This document shows, piece after piece, positions 17,360-26,346 of a stretch of DNA of 34,446 nucleotides. This stretch comes from an uncultured bacterium (GTDB taxonomy: Bacteria > Bacillota > Clostridia > Lachnospirales > Lachnospiraceae). The stretch's first letter is position 1, and every line of letters starts with the position of its first letter. Under the pieces are notes generated by a model. It was given only the letters and a program-made list of their open reading frames with translations. It had not been told where the DNA came from and made no database searches. Where the stretch lies: positions 1 to 34,446 of the forward strand of contig CANOLZ010000011.1 in the NCBI GenBank assembly GCA_947567075.1, in the 5' to 3' direction. The position numbers were made by a program, and so were the translations under genes.

Positions 17360-18376
17360 TTAGACCTTCTCCTCCCTCTTGTTTAATGTAAGACCTGAGT
17401 AAGGAATAAAAGCTTCCAGACTTTTCTTTCTTCTTTTTTTCGTTATGATTTCTAAAAGTCTTAAGCTAAACATGGAAAGGAGCACCTTCCCTTTGATCCT
17501 CCTTGGAACTTTCCTATTTTTTAAGACAGAGCTTCCATGTTTTTTTACATATTGGATATACTTTCTGTCCCTCTCCTTATGATACGTTCCAAAGAGCATA
17601 TTGTTTTGTATGACACTTATCGTCTCATATACTAGGAAATAGTCTACTGCCTCCTTTAAATTTGGAAAACGTTTCCTAATATAAGCGCACATTTCCTTAT
17701 CCGCCTCTAGGGACAGTACTAAATTATCTGCCACCCTTGAACCACTGTCCTCACTTACTCGAAAATGGATTTTAGGCTCCCTGCCATAAATAATCTTTTT
17801 TGCTCTTCCTAAAAGCTGGTATCCTATTCTCCGATCTTCAATTCTCTCCTCCACTGGAAACTGGATATTATCAAAAATTTCCTTTCGAAACAGCTTATCC
17901 CATAGATGAAGAAAAAAACCATCCTGGTATAAAATCATTTCAAAGGCTTCCTCCGGAGTCATGACATGAACCCTTCTTTCATGGGAACTATCTGTTCCAT
18001 TTACATATTCTAAATATTTCCCGCAGACAGCAATATCTCCTCCATTTTTTTCTATCAGAAAATAGAGGTAAGAAAACATATCTTTTGAAGCCCAGTCATC
18101 CCCATCTACAAACCCAATAAAATCTCCTGTCACTTCTAAGAGTCCCCTGTTTCTTGCATCAGCCACTCCCTTTGGAGGACTTTTAATGACCTTAATTCTT
18201 GGATCTCTTTTTCCATATTCGTCACAAATATCTTCACATCGATCCCCTCCTCCCATGCCTACTACAAGAATAATTTCCAAATTCTCATAGGTCTGGTTTA
18301 TAAGGCTCTCAATGCATTGGGGCAAATAAGGCTCTACTTTATATATAATTGTAATAATGCTAATCTTCTTCTGCAC
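17360..18376 (-). CDS. GT2-family glycosyltransferase
   Basis: About 338 residues, GT-A fold, inverting. The nucleotide-binding start KKISIITIIYKVEPYLPQCI (residues 3-22) is followed by SLINQTYENLEIILV, KSPPKGVADARNRGL and the metal/donor DXD-like motif GDFIGFVDGDDW (about 82-93). The acceptor region contains LWDKLFRKEIF and ERIEDRRIGYQL, common in bacterial capsule GT2 enzymes. The C-terminal 90 residues are basic with short hydrophobic stretches, suggesting peripheral membrane contact. GTG 18376 is chosen because GGAGG lies nine bases upstream; the frame extends to an ATG at 18406 without a good site. It overlaps the end of the WbsX-like gene by 17 bases. Donor unknown. Confidence 0.9.
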   Translation of the reverse strand: MQKKISIITIIYKVEPYLPQCIESLINQTYENLEIILVVGMGGGDRCEDICDEYGKRDPRIKVIKSPPKGVADARNRGLLEVTGDFIGFVDGDDWASKDMFSYLYFLIEKNGGDIAVCGKYLEYVNGTDSSHERRVHVMTPEEAFEMILYQDGFFLHLWDKLFRKEIFDNIQFPVEERIEDRRIGYQLLGRAKKIIYGREPKIHFRVSEDSGSRVADNLVLSLEADKEMCAYIRKRFPNLKEAVDYFLVYETISVIQNNMLFGTYHKERDRKYIQYVKKHGSSVLKNRKVPRRIKGKVLLSMFSLRLLEIITKKRRKKSLEAFIPYSGLTLNKREEKV

Positions 18377-19448
18377 ACCGAACCGCCTCCAAATATGCAA
18401 ACTCATTTTCCTTATCTGGTTCTAAGTAAGCTCCTTCACCCCATTCGTTCCAAGCATTAATATAGACAAAGTCTTCTTTTCGTCCATCCACCTTTTCTTT
18501 TAGTTTCTTTAAACAGCTTAAAAACTTTTCTGGGGAAGCTCCCTGGTACACTAACCCTTTATAGCTTCTTCTAGGAGTATTGTCCCATTGGGGAAAGAGA
18601 CCTGGGTACACCTTTTCCTCCACTTTCCTTTTTGCAATACGGGCAAAAATAGCATCAATAGAAATTTGCCTCTCTAATTTCTTCCTAGGAAATAGCTTAT
18701 TCCATATGGTTTTCCACAAAACCTTACTTTGATACTCTATAGATGCCAGTTTTCCAAAATCGTGTTTTAACGTATAACCTGGCTCAAAGGTATAATAAGC
18801 ATCAAGGAGCCCTTCCCTTGTCTCCTCTTCTCCTGCTGTGCGACCACCTACAATAAACATACCATCGAATCCATTGTTTTTTGCCAGTTTATGGAAACAG
18901 GCAAGCATCTTATCTAAGTGTTTTATATCCTTTGTCCTGTAAATGTGAAGCACTGGCTTATTTCCAACTTTTATATACCGTTTGTCTAAAAAGAAAGGAA
19001 GCAAATAAGTAAAATGCCTCTGCCAGTCTTTCTCCACCCCATATTCCTGTCTCATTAACACTTGATCCGCCAGTCCATACCAAGTTCTTGTAAAAGACTC
19101 ATTAGCCCAGCAAATGCTATAACGCAGATCAATTTCTGGATGGGCCAGGAGTATTTCCATTGGTTTTTCCATAAGCTGTTTTCCGCAAAACCAGTAGTGG
19201 TAAAAGCAGAACCCGTAAATTCCATAATCCCTAGCCAGACCTGCCTGCCATTTTAAAGTCTTTACCCCTTCCTTTTCCAAATCGTAATACCAGTCCTTAT
19301 AAGGATGTTTGGGCTGGGCATGGCCTTTATACAAAGGAACTGCCCTTTTTACAGCAGTCCACTCTGTATATCCTTTGCCCCACCATTCGTCATTTTCTGG
19401 AAACCTATGGTATTGGGGAAGATACATACATATGACTCTCATTTTCAT
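18360..19448 (-). CDS. WbsX-like glycosyltransferase (GH99-like fold)
   Basis: About 362 residues of the WbsX family (PF14307-like), a TIM-barrel group related to GH99 and found in O-antigen and capsule loci. Family landmarks are all present: VICMYLPQYHRFPENDEWWG (start), GYTEWTAVKRA, YGIYGFCFYHYWFCGKQL, SICWANESFTRTW, and the C-terminal YINAWNEWGEGAYLEPD. The enzymes are annotated as glycosyltransferases; chemistry and donor are poorly defined. Length is normal for a single-domain member. Start ATG 19448 has AAAGGA six bases upstream; ATG 19454 is too close to it. It lies 45 bases past the Wzy gene and overlaps the GT2 gene. Confidence 0.88.
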   Translation of the reverse strand: MKMRVICMYLPQYHRFPENDEWWGKGYTEWTAVKRAVPLYKGHAQPKHPYKDWYYDLEKEGVKTLKWQAGLARDYGIYGFCFYHYWFCGKQLMEKPMEILLAHPEIDLRYSICWANESFTRTWYGLADQVLMRQEYGVEKDWQRHFTYLLPFFLDKRYIKVGNKPVLHIYRTKDIKHLDKMLACFHKLAKNNGFDGMFIVGGRTAGEEETREGLLDAYYTFEPGYTLKHDFGKLASIEYQSKVLWKTIWNKLFPRKKLERQISIDAIFARIAKRKVEEKVYPGLFPQWDNTPRRSYKGLVYQGASPEKFLSCLKKLKEKVDGRKEDFVYINAWNEWGEGAYLEPDKENEFAYLEAVRCAEED

Positions 19449-19493
19449 ACCCATTCCTTTCCAAATTTCGTTTACTCTAAAGGTCTTAAAAGT

Positions 19494-20729
19494 TTAGAAA
19501 CCTGTCTCCTTAAATGGCTGGACTTCCAGTGCAGCACATCTTCCCACAGCAAACCAGAAAATAGGGGCGGCAATCTGATATGTAATAATATTGCTTCCTA
19601 CACACTGGAGAAGGGCTGCACCTATAATTCCCAGCTCGACATAGTTTTCCTTTATTTTTTTATATCCGTTGGCCCCTGATCGAATCATAATATAAAGGAA
19701 AAAAGTAGTCCCAAAAATTCCCATCTCACAAAACAGTTTTATCAGTCCTCCATCTGCCACGATAAATTCCGTATATCCAATAGCCCGATGGCCATTTGCA
19801 CCTAATCCATTTCCAAGCCATATATTTGTCAAATTGTTGACAGCCGCTACCCATGACTCACTTCTCTCCCCAATAGAACGGGGGAGGGACTCTATTCGGT
19901 ACCAAACTTTTAAAACAGCGTCAAAACGTACAATGGCAAGGAGCAAAAGAGCAGCCATCCCTCCCAGCCATTCCATAACAAAAAATTTTTTTGGCAAAAT
20001 AGAAAATCGGTAAAAGAGAAGATAATTTAAATATAGGACTACAAGAAAGGCCACAGCCATAGCGGAACGCTGGTTACACATAAAGGCGGAGAGAAGGCAA
20101 ATGAAAAAGGCGCCCTTTCCCCTCTTTCCCTTGTATTCTACGAGATAGTAGATGCTAAGGAGCATGCCTGCTACAGTGAGAAAACCTTCTGGAATGCTGC
20201 TAATAAATGATAACATACGTACCTGCATTGTGGGAGCATCTGGTTTGGAAATATAGCTCATTTCATAAGCCCATTGAATATAAAAATCCGGAGCCCAGAA
20301 AAATAAAATAATACCTGAAACAAAGCAAAACAACAGGGCTAACAGACATTTTCCATAAAAGGCCTCCTTGTTTTCCTTTGTCACACTCCGGCCTACAAAG
20401 TAAAAGACAATAGGCAGGACACTCACTGCAAACTCGTCAAAGAAAACTTCCGCTGGGATATGACTATTGTTCACAAGCCAGAATATGGACAGGATATTGT
20501 AAAGAAAATAAACAATCACAAAAAAATCTGTTACATTGTCTTCCCTTTTCCATACAGTTGGAGAAGGAAGCCTCTTCTTAACTCCAAGCTCTAGGGCAAC
20601 AAGGAGCATGAGGATGGTCCCTACAACTCCTGGATGGGTATGTTTTGTAAACATACTGAAAAAGTATGCCAGCATGACAACAATATAGTAATATTCATAT
20701 AGATTTCCCATTGCCTTTTTCTTTTCCAT
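19494..20729 (-). CDS. wzy: O-antigen/capsule polymerase (Wzy-like)
   Basis: A 411-residue polytopic protein with about 10-12 helices. Hydrophobic stretches cover LYEYYYIVVMLAYFFSMF, VTDFFVIVYFLYNILSIFWL, LLALLFCFVSGIILFFW, FICLLSAFMCNQRSAMAVAFLVVLYL and LGGMAALLLLAIVRF. A large loop (about residues 275-325) contains RSIGERSESWVAAVNNL, LGNGLGANGHRAIG and VADGGLIKLFCEMG. The arginine-containing loop with 'G-x-G-x-G' and a later 'DGG' is characteristic of Wzy/ligase (PF04932-like) proteins, which polymerise lipid-linked repeat units outside the membrane. It overlaps the previous glycosyltransferase by 35 bases; AAGGGA nine bases upstream supports ATG 20729, and ATG 20711 is possible. Confidence 0.88.
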   Translation of the reverse strand: MEKKKAMGNLYEYYYIVVMLAYFFSMFTKHTHPGVVGTILMLLVALELGVKKRLPSPTVWKREDNVTDFFVIVYFLYNILSIFWLVNNSHIPAEVFFDEFAVSVLPIVFYFVGRSVTKENKEAFYGKCLLALLFCFVSGIILFFWAPDFYIQWAYEMSYISKPDAPTMQVRMLSFISSIPEGFLTVAGMLLSIYYLVEYKGKRGKGAFFICLLSAFMCNQRSAMAVAFLVVLYLNYLLFYRFSILPKKFFVMEWLGGMAALLLLAIVRFDAVLKVWYRIESLPRSIGERSESWVAAVNNLTNIWLGNGLGANGHRAIGYTEFIVADGGLIKLFCEMGIFGTTFFLYIMIRSGANGYKKIKENYVELGIIGAALLQCVGSNIITYQIAAPIFWFAVGRCAALEVQPFKETGF

Positions 20730-21825
20730 TCCTTCCCGTCCCTTCTCCCGTCAGCTCCTTTACTACATAGAACCAGCTACTTTTCTCCTTACACCCGTCT
20801 TCTGCCTTACTCTTTTTTCTTTTTAACCTTCCTGCCATAATATCTTCCATATAAGCTGCCAGCCTTTCCTCATCAAAGGGCTCAAAATACTTTACATTCT
20901 CATAGCCTTCCAAGATTTCCAGGCAAAAGGGACAGTGGGAGGCCAGAATCATACTCCCTGCCATTTTTCCTTCTATTAAGGGCAGGCCTAATGTCTCAAT
21001 GTAAGAAGGAAAGATTAATGTAGCTTTTCTATAATAAGAAAACAATTCCTCAGGCATAAGCTTGCCAACACAGACAATGTTTCCATGACGATTATCATAG
21101 GAAATATCAGTAACTGATGTTAAATCTTTTAGGGTAAACAATACTTGGAAGTCATTATATCCTTTCTTGTTTAATATCTGGCATGCTTTTATGACAGTCT
21201 CATGATTTTTATATAAAATATCCCCAGAAGGAAAGAAAAATTTGTGACAGTCAAAAGTTTCCTCCTCCTCTTTTTTGAAATATTTTTTTATGTCCTCTAT
21301 ATCTGGCAGTATATTTACAACTTTCTTTGGCTCAATCCCTGTCTTTTCCAATATAGCGTCCCTCATCCACTTTGTCTGAACAATGGTCTTATCCGCTCTT
21401 TTAATAGAAGCATTGATGAGAGCCCCTATGAGATATTGGTACACAGCATATTCCCTTTCCTTTTTTTTGAAAAAGGAAAAATTCTTTACCTTTTGAAATC
21501 CAAGAGGCTGATGCACGTAAACAATCTGCCTTCCATTATATCCAAAGATTATGGTATTTTGTAAGGAAAATACTAAATCTGGATTCCATGTCTTAATATA
21601 ATTCTTTCCATTCCATAAGTCAAATGTTAGGCGGTTTAGCCAGTTTTTCTTCACCTTATCTAGTACCACCACTTTGATGTGCTCCTTTTCCTCCAAATAA
21701 GGGGCTCCTAAAAGAAAAATCCACTCATGCTCCCTTCCATGGCGGTCCACATAGTCATAAAAGCTTTTTAAAATGGTTAAGGCTCCTGTCTGGCTGGCCG
21801 CTATATTGTTTACAATAATTCTCAC
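20695..21825 (-). CDS. GT4-family glycosyltransferase
   Basis: A 376-residue GT-B enzyme. It starts MRIIVNNIAASQTGALTIL, in which a glycine follows the first strand as in GT4 enzymes that recognise lipid-linked acceptors. IVYVHQPLGF (about 101-110) and ADKTIVQTKWMRDAI are usual acceptor-domain features. The donor domain has FFPSGDILYKNHETVIKAC (about 192-210), GNIVCVGKLMPEEL, and the E-x7-E motif ETLGLPLIE followed by GKMAGSMILASH. The last 40 residues are charged and low in complexity, overlapping the polymerase start. The donor is unknown. GGGGAG six bases upstream supports the ATG. It lies 22 bases after the CapG gene and could use the sugar made by CapEFG. Confidence 0.88.
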   Translation of the reverse strand: MRIIVNNIAASQTGALTILKSFYDYVDRHGREHEWIFLLGAPYLEEKEHIKVVVLDKVKKNWLNRLTFDLWNGKNYIKTWNPDLVFSLQNTIIFGYNGRQIVYVHQPLGFQKVKNFSFFKKKEREYAVYQYLIGALINASIKRADKTIVQTKWMRDAILEKTGIEPKKVVNILPDIEDIKKYFKKEEEETFDCHKFFFPSGDILYKNHETVIKACQILNKKGYNDFQVLFTLKDLTSVTDISYDNRHGNIVCVGKLMPEELFSYYRKATLIFPSYIETLGLPLIEGKMAGSMILASHCPFCLEILEGYENVKYFEPFDEERLAAYMEDIMAGRLKRKKSKAEDGCKEKSSWFYVVKELTGEGTGRNGKEKGNGKSI

Positions 21826-21847
21826 ATACTCTTCTCCCCTTTGACCT

Positions 21848-22972
21848 CTACTTCATCCAAACTGTCTGATTTACAATCTTTGTATAGCTTTGGATAATTT
21901 TTACTACTTTTGCCGAGACATTGACATCTTCATAATCATTGGGCAAAGGGACATCCTCCTCCCTTTTGAACATGGCGACTGCAAGCTCTAATGCCTGCTC
22001 TATATCCTTTTCCTTAATGCCTCCCACAACAACCCTTCCCTTATCCAACACTTCCGGCCTTTCTGTAGAGGTTCGGATAAGTACCCCTGGAAAATGGAGG
22101 AGGGCTGATTCCTCCGACAAGGTACCGCTGTCTGACAAAACGCAAAAAGCATTCATCTGAAGCTTATTATAGTCCAAATAACCAAAGGGTTTCTTATTAA
22201 CTACAAGGGGATGGAATGTAAAATTCCTTGCCTCAATAAATTTTTGGGTACGGGGATGGGTGGAAAAAATTAATGGCATTTTGTACTTTTGGGCAATGTG
22301 ATTTACTCCTTCCATCAATGCCATAAAATTTTCTTCCTTGTCTATGTTTTCTTCTCTGTGGGCTGAGACAACCATGTATTTTTCCTTTTTTAGCCCAAGA
22401 TTTTCTAAAACTTCGCTTTTTTCTATACTACCCCTATGTTCCTTAATTACTTCCCCCATGGGAGAACCTGTGACAAAAATAGTTTTTCCATCTATCCCTT
22501 CACTTAACAAATATCTTCTGGAATGTTCTGTATAAGGAAGGTTAATATCGGAGATGTGATCTACGATTTTCCTGTTGATCATCTCTGAAACATTCCAGTC
22601 CCAGCACCGATTCCCTGCCTCCATATGAAAAATAGGGATTTTCAGCCTTTTCGCAGACAGGGCAGACAGGGCAGAGTTGGTATCTCCTAATAAAAGTACT
22701 GCCTCTGGTTTTACCTTTTCCATCAAAGTATAGGATTTGGCAATGATATTTCCCATTGTCTCTCCTAAATTTTGCCCAGGACTGTCTAAGAAATAGTCTG
22801 GCTCTCTTAAATGCAAATCCTGGAAAAAAATTTCGTTTAAAGTATAATCATAGTTTTGTCCTGTATGTACCAGAATATGGTCAAAATACTGGTCACATTT
22901 TTTTATGACAGCGCAAAGACGTATAATTTCTGGTCTTGTACCTACAATAGTCATGACTTTTAATTTTTCCAT
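21848..22972 (-). CDS. capG: CapG-type UDP-sugar 2-epimerase (UDP-L-FucNAc pathway)
   Basis: A 374-residue member of the non-hydrolysing UDP-GlcNAc 2-epimerase (WecB-like) family. Landmarks are MTIVGTRPEIIRLCAVI (about 7-23), HILVHTGQNYDYTLNEIFF, LLLGDTNSALSA, the catalytic-region FHMEAGNRC, NLPYTEHSRRYLL, VVSAHREENID, and VLSDSGTLSEESALL with RTSTERPE. The TLSEES form and the GNRCWDWNVSEMINR segment are typical of CapG/FnlC/WbjD, which epimerise C2 of the CapF product to give UDP-N-acetyl-L-fucosamine, rather than of WecB. Its place directly after CapF supports this. GGGAGGAG lies just upstream of the ATG. Confidence 0.92.
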   Translation of the reverse strand: MEKLKVMTIVGTRPEIIRLCAVIKKCDQYFDHILVHTGQNYDYTLNEIFFQDLHLREPDYFLDSPGQNLGETMGNIIAKSYTLMEKVKPEAVLLLGDTNSALSALSAKRLKIPIFHMEAGNRCWDWNVSEMINRKIVDHISDINLPYTEHSRRYLLSEGIDGKTIFVTGSPMGEVIKEHRGSIEKSEVLENLGLKKEKYMVVSAHREENIDKEENFMALMEGVNHIAQKYKMPLIFSTHPRTQKFIEARNFTFHPLVVNKKPFGYLDYNKLQMNAFCVLSDSGTLSEESALLHFPGVLIRTSTERPEVLDKGRVVVGGIKEKDIEQALELAVAMFKREEDVPLPNDYEDVNVSAKVVKIIQSYTKIVNQTVWMK

Positions 22973-22985
22973 AACTCCTCCCTCT

Positions 22986-24095
22986 TTATACTTTTTGGAA
23001 ATAGGTGTCTGGTTTTTCTATATGAAATGGCTCATTAGCCCACATAATGGTCACCATCTCTTCTTCTCCTTCATTTTTAATGGAATGAGTGTAACCTGGG
23101 GGAATGTCTACTACTTCCAACTTGTCTCCTGAAACATGGTAACCGAATACTTCTTCCTCTCCTATTTTTCGAAATTGTATGAATCCCTTTCCTTTTACAA
23201 CTAAAAACTTCTCATTCTTTGTGTTATGCCAGTGCTCTCCCTTCGTAATTCCAGGCTTACTAATATTGATAGAAACCTGACCCCTCTCCTTTGTACGAAG
23301 GAATTCTGTAAAGGAGCCCCTTTCATCTGTATTCATCTTCAATGGATAAGAAAACTCCTCTTTTGGCAGATAGCTTAGATAGGTGCTGTACAGTTTTTTT
23401 TCCAGCTCATTTCCCATATGAGGAACTTCCAAATTTTCCCTACTCTTGGAAAAATCCTGAATCTTAGAGGCAATGGCGCCAAGAGAGGTGCTATAGCTGA
23501 CAGGAACAGAACAGAATTTTCCTGTTTGGTTCCCTTTTCCTTCCATGGCTCTTAACATTTCTTCCACAAGATCATCAATATACACTAAGTTCATGACAAC
23601 CAAAGGATCATGGACTTGGATAGGAAGATGATGGGCAATGTTATGGCAAAAGGTGGCAATAGCGCTGTTATAATTGGGACGGCACCATTTTCCAAATACA
23701 TTGGGAAGACGGTAAACAAACACTTTTACTCCTGTTTCCCTTTCATAATGAAAGAGCATATCTTCCCCTGCCTTTTTGCTTATTCCGTAAGGGTTGTCCA
23801 AATCCGCCTGAATAGAAGACGTTACAAGAATGGGCGCCTTGTTTCCATTCTTTTTTAAAGCGTCCAATAAAGAGCTTGTCAGGCCGGCATTTCCTTCCAT
23901 AAACTCTTTTTCCTCTTTTGGCCTGTTTACTCCCCCTAGGTGAAAGACAAAGTCACAATCCTTTGTATACTCTATGAGCTGTTCTTTTGAGGTGTCCCTC
24001 ACATATTGGTAAATGTCTTTATATCCTATATTTTTTAACTGGGCAATCAGGTTTTTTCCAATAAACCCCTTCGCTCCTGTCACTAATACTTTCAT
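22986..24095 (-). CDS. capF: CapF, bifunctional epimerase/reductase with cupin domain
   Basis: About 369 residues in two domains. The N-terminal SDR/Rossmann domain (about 1-245) starts MKVLVTGAKGFIGKNLI and has FVFHLGGVNRP, SSIQADLDNPYGISKKAGED (YxxxK catalytic pair) and VYRLPNVFGKWCRPNYNS. The C-terminal cupin domain (about 250-369) has TDERGSFTEFLRT, the zinc-binding segment GEHWHNTKNEKFLVVKGKG and DIPPGYTHSIKN. In Staphylococcus CapF the cupin epimerises C3 of the CapE product and the SDR part reduces C4 with NADPH, giving UDP-N-acetyl-L-talosamine derivatives for CapG. Both domains and the zinc histidines are intact. ATG 24095 is chosen: it overlaps the CapE stop as ATGA and has GGAG six bases upstream. 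Confidence 0.93.
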   Translation of the reverse strand: MKVLVTGAKGFIGKNLIAQLKNIGYKDIYQYVRDTSKEQLIEYTKDCDFVFHLGGVNRPKEEKEFMEGNAGLTSSLLDALKKNGNKAPILVTSSIQADLDNPYGISKKAGEDMLFHYERETGVKVFVYRLPNVFGKWCRPNYNSAIATFCHNIAHHLPIQVHDPLVVMNLVYIDDLVEEMLRAMEGKGNQTGKFCSVPVSYSTSLGAIASKIQDFSKSRENLEVPHMGNELEKKLYSTYLSYLPKEEFSYPLKMNTDERGSFTEFLRTKERGQVSINISKPGITKGEHWHNTKNEKFLVVKGKGFIQFRKIGEEEVFGYHVSGDKLEVVDIPPGYTHSIKNEGEEEMVTIMWANEPFHIEKPDTYFQKV

Positions 24096-25114
24096 GCCTT
24101 TCTCCATTCTTCTAATTGCTCTTGTATATAACGTAAGGAAAGAAGTTTTTCTTTTACCTCCTCTACATTTAAAATATTTGTATTATTGGAGTTAAATTCA
24201 GACAGTCTGCTTCTTCCTTTGTTTCCTACATGAAAATACTTCTCATAGTTTAAGTCTCTCTGATCTGCCGGCACTCTGAAAAACTTTCCTTCGTCAATGG
24301 CCCTGGCACATTCCTCGTTTGTAAGAAGTGTCTCATACATCTTCTCTCCATGGCGGATACCAATAATTTTTATTTCATTATCTACACCAAAAAGTTCCCT
24401 TACAGCATGGGCCAGTGTTTCCAGTGTACATGCTGGGGCCTTTTGAACCATAATGTCTCCCGCCATGGCGTTTTCAAAGGCATAAAGCACTAATTCCACT
24501 GCCTCTTCCAGACTCATAATAAAGCGGGTCATAGTAAGCTCTGTGACCGTTAATGGCCTGCCACCTTTTATTTGCTCTATAAATAAGGGAATAACCGATC
24601 CTCTGGAACACATAACGTTTCCATACCTTGTGCCGCAAATTAATGTATCCTTTGGATCTACTGTTCTTGATTTTGCCACAAATACTTTCTCCATCATAGC
24701 CTTGCTTGTCCCCATAGCATTCACAGGGTAAGCTGCTTTATCTGTTGAAAGGCAGATGACTTTCCTGACCCCTGCTTCAATAGCCCCTGTAAGAACGTTA
24801 TCTGTTCCTATAATATTTGTCTTCACAGCCTCCATGGGGAAAAATTCACAGCTGGGAACTTGTTTTAAGGCAGCTGCATGGAACACATAATCCACCTTAT
24901 GCATAGCATCTTTTACACTAGATAAATTTCTTACGTCTCCAATATAATACTTGATTTTATCATTTTTATATTGATGGCGCATGTCGTCCTGCTTTTTCTC
25001 ATCCCTGCTGAAAATCCGTATTTCCTTAACCTCTGTATTTAAAAATCCATCCAATACTGCATTTCCAAAGGAACCTGTTCCTCCTGTTATTAACAGGGTT
25101 TTGCCTTCAAACAT
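24092..25114 (-). CDS. capE: CapE, UDP-GlcNAc 4,6-dehydratase/5-epimerase
   Basis: A 340-residue soluble SDR enzyme starting the UDP-L-FucNAc pathway from UDP-GlcNAc. The NAD loop is ITGGTGSFGNAV (9-20), followed by FSRDEKKQDDMRH and HAAALKQVPSCE. Catalytic residues sit in STDKAAYPVNAMGTSK, placing Lys126 and Met134 as in the characterised staphylococcal CapE. The product-binding region TRYGNVMCSRGSVIPLF and the C-terminal IRHGEKMYETL are also typical. Unlike the PglF-type enzyme of the same operon, it has no membrane domain. Start ATG 25114 has GGAG six bases upstream; a TTG at 25126 overlaps that site. Confidence 0.95.
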   Translation of the reverse strand: MFEGKTLLITGGTGSFGNAVLDGFLNTEVKEIRIFSRDEKKQDDMRHQYKNDKIKYYIGDVRNLSSVKDAMHKVDYVFHAAALKQVPSCEFFPMEAVKTNIIGTDNVLTGAIEAGVRKVICLSTDKAAYPVNAMGTSKAMMEKVFVAKSRTVDPKDTLICGTRYGNVMCSRGSVIPLFIEQIKGGRPLTVTELTMTRFIMSLEEAVELVLYAFENAMAGDIMVQKAPACTLETLAHAVRELFGVDNEIKIIGIRHGEKMYETLLTNEECARAIDEGKFFRVPADQRDLNYEKYFHVGNKGRSRLSEFNSNNTNILNVEEVKEKLLSLRYIQEQLEEWRKA

Positions 25115-25143
25115 TACTCTCTCCAATCTGCCCTTAAGGGCGT

Positions 25144-26346
25144 TTATTTTCTCTTCTTTGGAAAATGGGATTCTAATATGGCAACGGAGCGGGAAACATC
25201 AAAATTCTCCTCCAAATACTGCCTTCCCCTTGCACCCATTTGGATTCTTGCATCTTTGTTTTCTACAAAAAAACGCACATTTTTTTCAAAGGAAGACAAG
25301 TCTCCTGTCACACTGCAAAGACCGCATCCTGCCTCTGACTCTATAAGTCCCCACAAATCTGTAGTCCTATCTATCGTTGCCAAAATAGGCATGGACATGG
25401 ACATATAGGCTAATGTTCTAGAAGGGTAATTGGGAATAGTAAATCTAGAGTCTAAAGATAGGATTCCCACATGACACGCTTCCATCAAGCCTTGATACTC
25501 TTTTGGAGGAAGAAAGGGAAGAAAGGCTGCATTTGTCCTTCTTTTTATGTTTTCTTCCACCCAATCTGCCTCGCTTCCTTTTCCTACGAAAAGAAAATAG
25601 GCCTTTTTATAGCCTTCCATTGTACGTACTCCGTTTACAAGAAACTCCAACGCCTGAGGCTTTCCCATATTTCCTCCAAAAACAAAAACAACAGCCCCCT
25701 TTGGCACTCCCAGTTTCTCTGTCTGGCTATGTAATGCCTCTTTTTCTATATAAGGGGGAACTTTCATTGTATTTGGAAAAATCTCAATCTTTTTCTTCAA
25801 TATTTCTGGATGATGTTTTTGTATATATTGTGCATTTGCCTGACTCATACAGCCAATGAAGGTGGAAGCTCTATACAACTCCTTTTCCTTTTTGGAAAAT
25901 AATTTATGAATAAGGCCCTTTTCCTTTATAAGCCCAATATCTACTGCATTTTGAGGAAAAATGTCCTTTAACATTAGATAGTTCAAGGAGCCAAATTGCC
26001 TTTTACAATATTTTACTACTTTTCCAAAAGTAATAGGAGGTGTTGCATATAATACTAAGTTAAACTTTTCTTTACGAAAATATTTTTTTACAGCTCTTTT
26101 CATTTTAGACTCTAGTAATAATAGGTTTTTTCCCTTTTGAAAAAAAGAAACCCCAAACTGGCGGCCCACTTTTACAGTGAGAATCCTCACACCCTTCTCT
26201 TCTGAAAGAAAGGTTTTTTCTGCCTCTCCATTTGCATACACAATAGTCAGTCTATGTCCCCTCTCTGCCAAAGCATTTAACAAATCCGCATAAATTCCTG
26301 TGGAGTGGAGTTCTGGATCGCTTAAGGTTAAATACAATACGTCCAT
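25144..26346 (-). CDS. WbuB-like GT4 glycosyltransferase (candidate FucNAc transferase)
   Basis: A 400-residue GT-B enzyme related to WbuB: MDVLYLTLSDPELHSTGIYA at the start, HRLTIVYANGEAEK, LVLYATPPITFGKVV, YLMLKDIFPQNAVDIG, and in the donor domain FVFGGNMGKPQALEFLVNG (about 217-235) and IPNYPSRTLAYMSMSMPIL replacing E-x7-E. In Gram-negative loci making L-FucNAc, a WbuB-type transferase commonly lies beside the fnl/cap dehydratase genes, so this is the best candidate to add L-FucNAc; that is inference from context and family. It overlaps the upstream ATP-grasp gene by 19 bases. AGAGG seven bases upstream supports the ATG. Confidence 0.85.
   Translation of the reverse strand: MDVLYLTLSDPELHSTGIYADLLNALAERGHRLTIVYANGEAEKTFLSEEKGVRILTVKVGRQFGVSFFQKGKNLLLLESKMKRAVKKYFRKEKFNLVLYATPPITFGKVVKYCKRQFGSLNYLMLKDIFPQNAVDIGLIKEKGLIHKLFSKKEKELYRASTFIGCMSQANAQYIQKHHPEILKKKIEIFPNTMKVPPYIEKEALHSQTEKLGVPKGAVVFVFGGNMGKPQALEFLVNGVRTMEGYKKAYFLFVGKGSEADWVEENIKRRTNAAFLPFLPPKEYQGLMEACHVGILSLDSRFTIPNYPSRTLAYMSMSMPILATIDRTTDLWGLIESEAGCGLCSVTGDLSSFEKNVRFFVENKDARIQMGARGRQYLEENFDVSRSVAILESHFPKKRK

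Noticed and set aside
19305..19679. Plus-strand frame of 124 residues across the WbsX/Wzy junction
   Set aside because: Antisense to both genes and without a start signal or recognisable domain.
22986..24095. CapF as a fusion of two unrelated genes
   Set aside because: An SDR domain followed by a cupin is the normal CapF architecture.
25503..25859. Plus-strand open frame of 118 residues, and a second one overlapping it
   Set aside because: Antisense to the WbuB-like gene; two overlapping frames on the same strand with no motifs indicate chance openness.
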